From assembly GCF_038561935.1 (NCBI RefSeq), contig NZ_CP102770.1, positions 9,238,001 to 9,302,000 of the forward strand: a DNA stretch of 64,000 nucleotides. The letters are read 5' to 3'. The notes below the pieces were generated by a model, which was not told the origin of the DNA, made no database searches, and worked only from the letters and a program-made list of their open reading frames with translations. Of the stretch, positions 15,504 to 22,395 are shown piece after piece (positions within the stretch are counted from its first letter, which is position 1; every line of letters starts with the position of its first letter). This DNA comes from Myxococcus stipitatus (GTDB lineage: Bacteria; Myxococcota; Myxococcia; Myxococcales; Myxococcaceae). A program made the position numbers and the translations under genes.

Positions 15504-17105
15504 TCAACGCTCGTCGACTCTCAAGAGGGAGACCTTGTAGCCCATCCGCATCAGCCGGTCATGGGCATGGGTCAGGTTGAGCTGACTGAAGAATGGCAGG
15601 GAGTGAGGCCAGTTCGACTTGTGCTTGGTGATGATGGCGAACACCACCTCATATTTTGAGGGGTCGGGCCTGGTATCGGGGATGAACTTCCCCAGCGTGG
15701 GCCGTGTCTTCACGACCTGATTCCGGGTGTGGGCCCGGAACGCGGCATCCATCAAGAAGGAGTCGGCGGAGACGACGCCTTGCGCGAAGAGGTGGCTCAG
15801 TGTCGCGGAGCGCGTCTTTCTCTTCACATGGACGAACTGGCTGTCTGTCGTGAACAGGTCGCATGCCTCGATGGCAGTCTTGCTCTCGTCCACGAAGGCG
15901 TTCTTCCGGTCCATCAGCGCATAGTTCTTCGAGGTCTTCGCCACCTGGCTGTTGTAGTCGTTCTCGTGCTGCGCGCTCCCCGCGGGCGGAAGCACGAGCG
16001 TCGAAGCCGGAATCCGCCCCAACTTCGCCTTCACGCCATCGGCGAACCCCTTGTCGAGCTGGAACCATTCTCCTCCGGAGAGGACGTAGACTTTCCCGTC
16101 CAGCTCCGTCTCGAAGACAATCGTGTCGAACACGCTCCATTTGGAGAGCGGCACGTCCGAGTTCGAGAGGTGGAGCCTCACCATGTCCTTCTTGAGCCTC
16201 GCGAGCGAGAGCTCCTCCTCGTCCACGGTCCGGAGATACTCCTCCATCAGCAACTCATAGCGAGGAGACAATTCATCCTCCGTGGAGAAGGAGAGCCCCG
16301 GTGACTCGCGCCAATCGATGATGTCGGGAGGCGCCAGATGCAGGTCATCGTGTTTCTTGGAGCGGATCGTCTCGAGCAACGTCGTGGACAGCCTCTCGAT
16401 CACTGACGGGTCGCGCACGGCCCGCAGCCGGTCGAACCAGGGGAAGTGCTCCCGGTAGACCTTGTCCTGATAGGCCGTCAGCAGCCTTTCACACTTCGCG
16501 CCCAGGTCTTCGACCTCCAGCTTCGCGCTCAACGCCAGAGAGTCCGACCCCGCGATCAGCTTCGCGAACTCCGCATCGCCAGGCTTCCCCGCGATGACCC
16601 GAGGGATGTCCTGATGCAGGTTCAGCGCGAACGCCGTCATCGGTGAGTTCTGGCTCAACTGCTTCCGCGTCTGCGTCGTGAGGCTCTCGACGTTCCTCAC
16701 ATCGACGCTCCGAAGCTGCTTCGGGTCCACCGAGTTCAGCACCACCTTGATGCCGAAGTCTCGCTCGAAGCAGTCGCTCTTCAGCAGGTTCCTCCCGTGC
16801 CCCTGGGTGAAGACCAACCACCGCTTCTGAACCTGAATGAAGAGGACTCCGCAGATGTTGTTATGCCTCGGTTCCGGGAGGCGCTCCTCCAGCATCGGCG
16901 ACACAAAGCCCATCCACGCGGGGGCATTGGCTCGCTTGGAGGACACATAGAACTCCCCCGTGAACCCCATCCCGCGCTTCATCTTCATCGGTTCCACGGA
17001 GCTGAGGTCCTTGAGACAGTCCTTCGGCTTGCTGAACTCGCTCTTGATCAACAAGGCGGTCAGATGCCTGACACGCTTTCGCGGCTGAGCCTTCTTCGTA
17101 GCCAC
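15504..17105 (-). CDS. DUF6119 / TIGR04141 family sporadically distributed protein
   Basis: A 533-residue protein starting at the GTG at 17105 with GGGGGA just upstream. The pattern fits the TIGR04141 family: an N-terminal beta-strand region, a middle FPWFDRLRAVRD segment, LAPPDIIDWRE near residue 270, then VFETELDGKVYVLSGGEWFQLDKGF and a C-terminal VVFAIITKHKSNWPHSLPFFSQLNL. Family members are about this length, very patchily distributed and often found near restriction or other defence genes. No function has been demonstrated to my knowledge. It is convergent with the RiPP operon and transcribed alone. It lies about 3 kb from the RelA/SpoT-ATPase operon, so this part of the window may be a variable island. 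Confidence 0.8.
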   Translation of the reverse strand: MATKKAQPRKRVRHLTALLIKSEFSKPKDCLKDLSSVEPMKMKRGMGFTGEFYVSSKRANAPAWMGFVSPMLEERLPEPRHNNICGVLFIQVQKRWLVFTQGHGRNLLKSDCFERDFGIKVVLNSVDPKQLRSVDVRNVESLTTQTRKQLSQNSPMTAFALNLHQDIPRVIAGKPGDAEFAKLIAGSDSLALSAKLEVEDLGAKCERLLTAYQDKVYREHFPWFDRLRAVRDPSVIERLSTTLLETIRSKKHDDLHLAPPDIIDWRESPGLSFSTEDELSPRYELLMEEYLRTVDEEELSLARLKKDMVRLHLSNSDVPLSKWSVFDTIVFETELDGKVYVLSGGEWFQLDKGFADGVKAKLGRIPASTLVLPPAGSAQHENDYNSQVAKTSKNYALMDRKNAFVDESKTAIEACDLFTTDSQFVHVKRKTRSATLSHLFAQGVVSADSFLMDAAFRAHTRNQVVKTRPTLGKFIPDTRPDPSKYEVVFAIITKHKSNWPHSLPFFSQLNLTHAHDRLMRMGYKVSLLRVDER

Positions 17106-17419
17106 ACATTCCCCCGGTCGAGTGCTGTGTTTCGACTCGGAGAATGAAGCCCCATCGTTTCGGTGTCTCTACCACCACGGAGGTAACCCCCAGTATGAAG
17201 CGAGTTTCGTCCAGCGACGGCCCCACGAACCGGGGTCCGGTCCTTCCCGTGCTCCGTGGATTTTCGTCGCATTTCGACGGATTACGATTCCCGCGCAACG
17301 AGCCCGATGCGGGCTGTCGAATTGCCACACCAATTCACGCAACTTGATTACAATAGACTCGCCGTCGACAACTCAATGAGCGGCCCCCGAGCAGGGGATT
17401 CCACCGTAGGAGCACATCC
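17106..17419. other. Intergenic region with AT-rich promoter segment
   Basis: Between the divergent DUF6119 gene and the small secreted gene. It contains short dyads (CGAGT/ACTCG near 17124-17143; CGTCG/CGACG near 17265-17280) and, at 17339, the GCAACTTGATTAC element annotated separately. No gene supported. Confidence 0.5.
17339..17356 (+). promoter_or_regulatory. GCAACTTRATTAC element, copy 1
   Basis: GCAACTTGATTACAATAG begins at 17339, 81 bp before the start codon of the small secreted protein gene. The 13-mer core recurs at 59171 and 60261 upstream of two other exported-protein genes. TACAAT could serve as a -10 hexamer, so the element may be a promoter or an activator/repressor site. Confidence 0.6.
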
Positions 17420-17725
17420 ATGAAAAAGCACTTCATCCTCCTCGCCGCGTTGTCCATGCCCTTCCTCGCGGGCGCATCCGCGGAGTCCATTGCCCCCGAG
17501 GCGAGCTTCGAGTCACTCGTCAGTGAGGACCCGGCCGCCAGCGCGCGTCTCGGGCCCACGCTGCTCCCCTACTGCTGGGACCTGGACCAGGACACATGCA
17601 ACGGCACGGGGCAGACCCAGAACTGCACCGACGGCGAGTGGACGGACTACGTCTGCACCTGCCGCGAGTACCCGAGGTATCCCTCCGGCACCAAGCGCAT
17701 CTGGGACTGTCCCGAGGTTCGCTAA
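17420..17725 (+). CDS. Small Cys-rich secreted protein
   Basis: A 101-residue exported protein. AGGAG lies seven bases before the ATG. The Sec signal peptide is clear: MKKHFILLAALSMPFLAGASA with a likely cleavage after ASA. The mature part starts with an acidic pro-like segment (ESIAPEASFESLVSEDPAAS) followed by a compact 50-residue tail. This tail has six Cys (YCWD, DTCNG, NCTDG, VCTC, WDCPE), enough for three disulfides, and several Trp/Tyr. It is flanked by the shared GCAACTTGATTAC element upstream and a strong terminator downstream, so it is monocistronic. I recognise no family. A secreted peptide, inhibitor or cell-surface factor is possible. Confidence 0.85.
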   Translation: MKKHFILLAALSMPFLAGASAESIAPEASFESLVSEDPAASARLGPTLLPYCWDLDQDTCNGTGQTQNCTDGEWTDYVCTCREYPRYPSGTKRIWDCPEVR

Positions 17726-17748
17726 TCGAGCAGGCGCCATGCACCAAG

Positions 17749-17779
17749 GCCCCCCGCGCCGCACGTCGGCACGGGGGGC
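17749..17779 (+). terminator. Strong intrinsic terminator-like hairpin
   Basis: GCCCCCCG (17749-17756) and CGGGGGGC (17772-17779) form a perfect outer stem. GCCG/CGGC (17758-17761, 17767-17770) form an inner stem around CACGT. It lies 24 bp after the stop of the small secreted protein gene and is followed by TGTCTCGTC. Confidence 0.8.
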
Positions 17780-18045
17780 TGTCTCGTCAGGACAGCACGC
17801 CCGGGCGGCTCACCTCCTTGCACCTCGTGGGAGCGTCGAGACCGACCGAGCTCGGCCCCGCGCGCATGCCCGATGGCGGAGACCCAGGGGAGTCGGCGTT
17901 CCATCAGGACGCACGGGCGTGACGACAGGACGCCGGACGGCAGGGCCCCTCCGGGCTCCTGTCGACGGCGGGCCTGGAGCCGTAGATGGCACGCACCTTG
18001 CGATGCAGCTCGACTCACCGCGCCCCATCTCTCCCCGAGCTGACC
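17780..18045. other. Gap before the metzincin operon
   Basis: About 265 bp of non-coding DNA of ordinary base composition. It must hold the promoter for the two-gene unit starting at 18046. No repeat or RNA recognised. Confidence 0.4.
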
Positions 18046-18873
18046 ATGTCTGAGTATGCAGGGAGTCGTCGAAGTGCATCCCTGGATGCGTTGTTCGTCG
18101 AGACACCCAAGTCCACACTGCTCCCACCCAAGAAGCAGCTGGACGTCGGCAGGCCCCTCAAGAAGTCGAGTCCACAGCACAAGGCGCTGCTCAACCGCCT
18201 GATGGCGATGCACCCCGTCGACCACCTGTTGATGGGCGCCTCCGGAGCCGTCGCCTTCGCTGAGTCGGCCAGTCAGCGCGCGCAGAGCCTCGGCTTCACC
18301 AAGCCCGCGGATGTGCTCAACTACCTCGACCTGATGGTCATGTTCGGGCACCGCTTCGACATCGACCCCCAGCTTCCCTGGGTGGGCCCCGCGCTCAGCA
18401 AGAAGTCGATGACCCTGCTCTTCGAGAGCGCGCTGTCCTACCTGGGCACCGTCTCCGGGGACACCGGCAACCTCTACATCAAGGCCTTGCTCCGAGCGCG
18501 CAAGGTCTCCCCCACCTCGCTCATGGACAGGGTGGGCGTCTCGGAGAGTGAGGCGTCGCGCCTGCTCTCCACCCTCCACCCCGAGAAGAGCCGGGCGATG
18601 GGCTCCCAGCTGTCGTCCCTGCTCACGCTCGCGCAGGCGCTCGTGGCCCCGCACAGCAAGGGTGTGCGTCCTCTCTATCTCGTGCTCATGTACCTGCTGG
18701 GGAGCCACTTCGAGACCGACCCGAGATACGCGTGGGCCAGCGTGCTCCTGCGCGACTCCCAGACCAGCGAGTCCCTTCGCTACAAGAATCTCTACGCGGA
18801 AGCCTCTTCAAGACTCCGCCTCGCGCTCCGTGCACGCGGTGGGCTCGAGACGCTTGTCGAGGAGGTGCGCTGA
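18046..18873 (+). CDS. Unknown soluble protein with duplicated FG.xFDxDP motif, partner of a metzincin
   Basis: A 275-residue protein with no signal peptide or membrane segment and mostly predicted helices. The ATG at 18046 starts MSEYAGS. A motif occurs twice: LDLMVMFGHRFDIDPQLPWV at about residue 98 and LVLMYLLGSHFETDPRYAWA at about residue 213. This suggests an ancient internal duplication of a region of about 110 residues. It is coupled to the downstream metalloprotease by a TGATG stop/start. Similar helical proteins with FG..FD.DP..PW motifs occur in myxobacteria next to secreted enzymes or type VI-like genes as far as I recall, but I cannot assign a family. It could be a chaperone, adaptor or inhibitor of the protease. 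Confidence 0.8.
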   Translation: MSEYAGSRRSASLDALFVETPKSTLLPPKKQLDVGRPLKKSSPQHKALLNRLMAMHPVDHLLMGASGAVAFAESASQRAQSLGFTKPADVLNYLDLMVMFGHRFDIDPQLPWVGPALSKKSMTLLFESALSYLGTVSGDTGNLYIKALLRARKVSPTSLMDRVGVSESEASRLLSTLHPEKSRAMGSQLSSLLTLAQALVAPHSKGVRPLYLVLMYLLGSHFETDPRYAWASVLLRDSQTSESLRYKNLYAEASSRLRLALRARGGLETLVEEVR

Positions 18874-19772
18874 TGGGCTGCTGTTTCGGCAGGAGACGAG
18901 CGGAGCGCCTGCGTCCCGTCGAGGTGGAGGAGCCGCCCCTCGAGCAGCCGTGGGAGACGGAGGAGTGGGCGACCCGAACGATGTGGACGCTGGATGAGCG
19001 GGACGATGTCGAGAATGTCTTCGACATCCTGGCCGTGTTCTCGAGCGAAGGCGCATTCATGGAGTCACTCGAGCGCATCGACCAGGACCAGCTCCTGGAG
19101 AACATCCACGAGTGCATCCGGCAGATGAACGAGGCGTTCCATCACAGCGGCGTCACCGTGAGAGGGCGCCTGGTGGCCATCGAGCGGTTCTCGCCTCCAC
19201 CCCCCTTCATCACGACCTCCATGTACCGGGACGCCTTGCTAGGGGAGCCAGCGAGTGGGGCGGAGCGCGAGCGCCGCCGGCAGGAGCCCATCCCTTTCGA
19301 AATGGATGACTACTACGGGTCCATCCGAAACATGTGCCTGACGCTCCGCGGGCGCTACCGGCCGCACGTCGTGCTCTTCGTCTCGGGGAACATCGGCGAC
19401 CCCATCAGCGGTGGCATCGGGGTCACGACGTGGGACGAGTCCATCGCGGTGGTGCCAGCCGCCAAGCTCCTGAACGAGCATGCGCCCGCGCACGAGATCG
19501 GCCACCTCTTCGGGTGTGAGCACAATCGGGAGGCCGTCACGGTGCGCACCGGCGCGTCCTGCTACGGCTACATCGCCGACCACTGGCGCACCATCATGGC
19601 CTACAACACCACCGAACCCCAACGCGAAGTCCCCGTCATCGGACGCTTCAGCAATCCTGACGTCAGCTACAACGATGGCAAGCATCCGCCGCACGTCACG
19701 GGTGACGCAGGCGCGAACAACGTCCTGCAAATCAATACCTTCGCCCCGACGCTCCTCGGGATTCGCGACTGA
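18873..19772 (+). CDS. Metzincin zinc metalloprotease without signal peptide
   Basis: A 299-residue protein starting at ATG 18873, overlapping the preceding stop. The zinc motif HEIGHLFGCEH (HExxHxxGxxH, about residue 207) is followed by TIMAYNTTE, the Met-turn that defines metzincins. Between them is a Cys/Tyr-rich loop (GASCYGYIADHW). The N-terminus begins MGCCFGRRRAERL with no Sec or Tat signal, followed by an acidic stretch. The protease domain itself begins around LQENIHECIRQMNEAF-like helix at residue 70, suggesting a small pro-region. Lack of a signal and coupling to an unknown partner suggest export by another route (for example as a type VI or contractile-system effector) or a cytoplasmic role. 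Substrate unknown. Confidence 0.88.
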   Translation: MGCCFGRRRAERLRPVEVEEPPLEQPWETEEWATRTMWTLDERDDVENVFDILAVFSSEGAFMESLERIDQDQLLENIHECIRQMNEAFHHSGVTVRGRLVAIERFSPPPPFITTSMYRDALLGEPASGAERERRRQEPIPFEMDDYYGSIRNMCLTLRGRYRPHVVLFVSGNIGDPISGGIGVTTWDESIAVVPAAKLLNEHAPAHEIGHLFGCEHNREAVTVRTGASCYGYIADHWRTIMAYNTTEPQREVPVIGRFSNPDVSYNDGKHPPHVTGDAGANNVLQINTFAPTLLGIRD

Positions 19773-20055
19773 GGATGTTCCTACCTCGATAGAGGGGCGA
19801 CTTCGAAACTTGGAGGCGCCACCGCCGCATACCACCGTCGGCGTCACCGCGCGTGGAGGAGGGGCGTTCAGGAGGCGCCCTCGCCAGTCCGAGCCCGGGG
19901 GGCCCCCTCCACGCTGCTGACCGAGGGTAATCCCGTAGGCCGGACTGAACTTCCTGTTTCCTGGACCGGACTTAGCGCTCCTCACACGGTGAGCGGTGGT
20001 GGGGAACTTGCTCCTCTTCGCCGCCCAACCCGTGAAGCGATTTGCCAACAAGGAA
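19773..20055. other. Gap between metzincin operon and RelA/SpoT-ATPase operon
   Basis: Roughly 280 bp. On the minus strand a stretch near 19820-19860 reads PRAVTPTVV, matching the GAVTPTVVYGYGG region of the prolyl oligopeptidase gene at 25.7 kb. 22 consecutive bases are identical (19831-19852 and 25671-25692). It may be a scrap of a related gene or a chance match. A large hairpin overlaps it. Confidence 0.4.
19851..19914. terminator. Large hairpin after the metzincin gene
   Basis: GCGTGGAGG (19851-19859) pairs with CCTCCACGC (19906-19914); further internal pairings are possible. It lies about 80 bp after the metzincin stop and upstream of the next operon, so it may separate the two transcription units. 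No T-tract. Confidence 0.45.
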
Positions 20056-20097
20056 GTTGCACAACTAGCCTGTTGTACAACTGGCGTGTTGTGTATC
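20056..20097. promoter_or_regulatory. Three operator-like repeats with 16-bp period
   Basis: GTTGCACAAC (20056-20065), GTTGTACAAC (20072-20081) and GTTGTGTATC (20088-20097) recur exactly every 16 bp. The second is a perfect palindrome and the first differs by one base pair. A weaker copy (ATTTGCCAAC, 20040-20049) keeps the same phase. The array ends 24 bp before the likely GTG start of the RelA/SpoT-like gene, so it overlaps the promoter or leader. It looks like a cooperative repressor site; no DNA-binding regulator is encoded next to it, although the operon's third protein has a winged helix. Confidence 0.65.
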
Positions 20098-20120
20098 TCC
20101 GGCCAGAGAGGGAGGGAGTG

Positions 20121-20987
20121 GTGCCAGCCTCCGAAGCATGGATCCCCGAGGCGCGGCGCCGCCTCGTCGACGACCACTTTCCCTGGGACGAAGTGGGTAC
20201 CCGCCCAGAGATGTGGGAGGACCGCCTTTCCGAGGTCTATCGGTGGCTCGAGCAACACAGCGCTCTCTACCGACTCATCGCCACGGGGCTGCTCGCACGC
20301 GTCGAGCCGATTCTCGACCAGCTTCAGGCGGCGGTACTCGAAGTCGAGCCAGACCGCCTCTTCGTGAAGGTGGATGCCAGCCACATCACGAAGTCGCCGG
20401 AGAGCATTCTCGAGAAGATGGCGCGGAAATGGCCAGGACTCGAGCAGGCGCCGCCTGTCAGCTTTCACAACGTCGATCAACTCAATGACCTGGGCCGCTT
20501 TCGCATCGTCGCCAACTTCCTCGGTGACGTGGACGACATCACCCGGCACCTCTCCGAGCCCTATGACGCGAGAAAGGCCTCGCTGCTCACCCCGGCTCAG
20601 CGGCTCCTTCGCGATGAGTTCACCCTTCACGATAATCGCTTCGAGGACCTCATCCTCGTCCCACCCAACTCTCGCACGAGCGGCGAGCGTTGCCGCAAGG
20701 GCCGGTTCAGCCCGAGGCAACCCGAACTACGTGGACACCAGGTAGAGGTGCAGATCGTCACGCTGCTCCAGGAGGCCTGGGACAAGAAGGACCACTGCCT
20801 CATCTACGAACGTGTCCGCCGCGGCGAACACGTTCCTCTCATGCACCAAATCATCTGCACCGATTTGAGCGCCCAGCTCTTCGTCGCGGACTCCCAGTTC
20901 GAACAGCTTCGGCGTGAGGGGCTCCCTCGTCGGGAAGAGTCCACTGGCACCTCCGAGCTCCAGGAGAACCAACGTGCGCCTGCGTAA
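20121..20987 (+). CDS. RelA/SpoT-like nucleotidyltransferase, first gene of an ATPase operon
   Basis: A 288-residue protein; the GTG at 20121 (or 20118) follows GAGGGAGGGA, while longer frames run through the operator repeats. RelA/SpoT synthetase features appear in order: ITKSPESILEKM (the KSxxSxxxK motif, about residue 93), NDLGRFRIVANFLGDVDD (D.xG.R motif with the metal-binding Asp, about 117), and HQVEVQIVTLLQEAWDKKDHCLIYE (the E.QI.T...W....H..YE block with the second acidic residue). The GYxxxH loop of housekeeping synthetases is not seen; an Arg/Pro-rich segment replaces it. There is no hydrolase domain, TGS or ACT. It thus resembles small alarmone synthetases, including toxic ones that pyrophosphorylate nucleotides or tRNA. 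It overlaps the next gene by 14 nt. Confidence 0.8.
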   Translation: MPASEAWIPEARRRLVDDHFPWDEVGTRPEMWEDRLSEVYRWLEQHSALYRLIATGLLARVEPILDQLQAAVLEVEPDRLFVKVDASHITKSPESILEKMARKWPGLEQAPPVSFHNVDQLNDLGRFRIVANFLGDVDDITRHLSEPYDARKASLLTPAQRLLRDEFTLHDNRFEDLILVPPNSRTSGERCRKGRFSPRQPELRGHQVEVQIVTLLQEAWDKKDHCLIYERVRRGEHVPLMHQIICTDLSAQLFVADSQFEQLRREGLPRREESTGTSELQENQRAPA

Positions 20988-22395
20988 CGAAGCCCTGGCG
21001 ACTGGAAGCCTGCTGGTCCTCCCGCCATCGGGGACCACTCCCAGAACCCACAGTCTATTGCTCCTGGTCGAAGGCGCCGCTGACATCCGCGCGCTGAGAA
21101 ACATCGAAGCGGCGTGCGCGCCTGTCGTGGGGCGCCAGGTGAAGTGGCATACGGTGGCGAATCAGCGGGACCTCGCGACCATCTCACCGCGGCCAGACCC
21201 GTCCCGGATTACTCGCGTGGAGGTCGCTGAACTCCGAGGACTCTCCGTCGAGGTCCTTCGCGAGTTGCTCATACCTGCCCTGCTCCTGCTCCAGCAGGGA
21301 CAGCCATGCTTTCCTAGCGCGACACGCACAGAGGGGAGCGTCGTTCACGGCGTGGATTTCCTGGGCCGAGATTCCGAACTCACGGCGCTGCGCGAGTTCG
21401 TCATGTCCGGTCAGCATGTCCTCCTGGCGGCACCGCGCAGATCTGGGAAGACCTCGCTGCTGCGTCGGTTCGCGGAGCTGAATACCTCCGAGCTGAATAC
21501 CCTCTTCGTGGATGTGGAGTCATTTCAGTCCGCGGAAGTCCTGACCAGCGAGTTCGTCGCTCGAAGTCGAGGACAGGTCTTCACGACGGAAGTCCTGAAG
21601 CAGGTCCGTGGACGGGGATGGCAAGGCGCACTGAGCGAGGCCATTCGCTCGCTCGCCTCCGGCCCCAAGCCCCTGGTGCTCATCCTCGATGAACTCGTCT
21701 TCCTGATAGACAACCTCCGGCGCACCCCGGAAGACGTCTTAGAGCTGCTCACAGTGCTGGGGGCAGCAGTGGCGGAAACCGGAGCCCGCCTCGTGGTCGC
21801 AGGTTCGATGCCACTGGAGCAGGTGACCCGCGACCTGCTCACTGGCCCCCTGCCTGGGGCGTTCGGAGCGCTCCGTCGCTACGCCCTGCCACCGCTTGCC
21901 CACGACAGACTCGCATTGGATTTGAGGCGCGTCATGCTGGGAACAGGGCTTGTCGCCGAGAACGGAGACATGGACTGGCTGTTGCGGAACGTCGACTTCT
22001 CGATGCCCTACCCCGCGCTCCGGTTCATCGCGCATCTTGCATCGTCAGCCTATGAGCGCGCCCTGAGCGCCGCGACACTCGATGAGGAGCTCGAGAACTT
22101 TCTTTCGAGAACAACCGCCTTCGCCGAACTCCTCGGGCAGATTCGACTGGAAGCGCAGACCCATCTGTCCATCGCGCAGGGGGTCGAAAAAGTTCTCGAC
22201 CGGCTCTCACGAGCAGACGCATCCATGGACGCCCAGGACGTCCGGGCGATGCTTGGCGATACCGAGAAGTCCCAGGAGCAGCGCTTCGCCTGGCTGGTCG
22301 AGTACTTCCCTCTCACTCTCGAACAAGGTCGGGTCCGCATCGCCTCCCGTCTCTTCCAACGATTCTGGCGCGGGCATCGAGGTCGCACACCGTGA
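20974..22395 (+). CDS. AAA-type ATPase, second gene of the RelA/SpoT operon
   Basis: A 473-residue protein. The GTG at 20974 has AGGAG seven bases upstream and overlaps the end of the RelA/SpoT-like gene. An N-terminal domain of about 135 residues contains a LLLLVEGAADIRALRNIE segment (a fold resembling an effector-associated domain, not identified). The ATPase core has VDFLGRDSELTALREF, Walker A APRRSGKTS (about residue 155), Walker B PLVLILDELVFLID (about 233) and a sensor-like LVVAGSMPLEQ. This is the archaeal-type/STAND-related AAA pattern (ATPase_2). A C-terminal helical region with a winged-helix-like end (AWLVEYFPLTLEQGRVRIASRLFQRFW) follows. It ends in GTGA overlap with the next ATPase. 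Probably senses a trigger and controls the nucleotidyltransferase. Confidence 0.82.
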   Translation: MRLRNEALATGSLLVLPPSGTTPRTHSLLLLVEGAADIRALRNIEAACAPVVGRQVKWHTVANQRDLATISPRPDPSRITRVEVAELRGLSVEVLRELLIPALLLLQQGQPCFPSATRTEGSVVHGVDFLGRDSELTALREFVMSGQHVLLAAPRRSGKTSLLRRFAELNTSELNTLFVDVESFQSAEVLTSEFVARSRGQVFTTEVLKQVRGRGWQGALSEAIRSLASGPKPLVLILDELVFLIDNLRRTPEDVLELLTVLGAAVAETGARLVVAGSMPLEQVTRDLLTGPLPGAFGALRRYALPPLAHDRLALDLRRVMLGTGLVAENGDMDWLLRNVDFSMPYPALRFIAHLASSAYERALSAATLDEELENFLSRTTAFAELLGQIRLEAQTHLSIAQGVEKVLDRLSRADASMDAQDVRAMLGDTEKSQEQRFAWLVEYFPLTLEQGRVRIASRLFQRFWRGHRGRTP

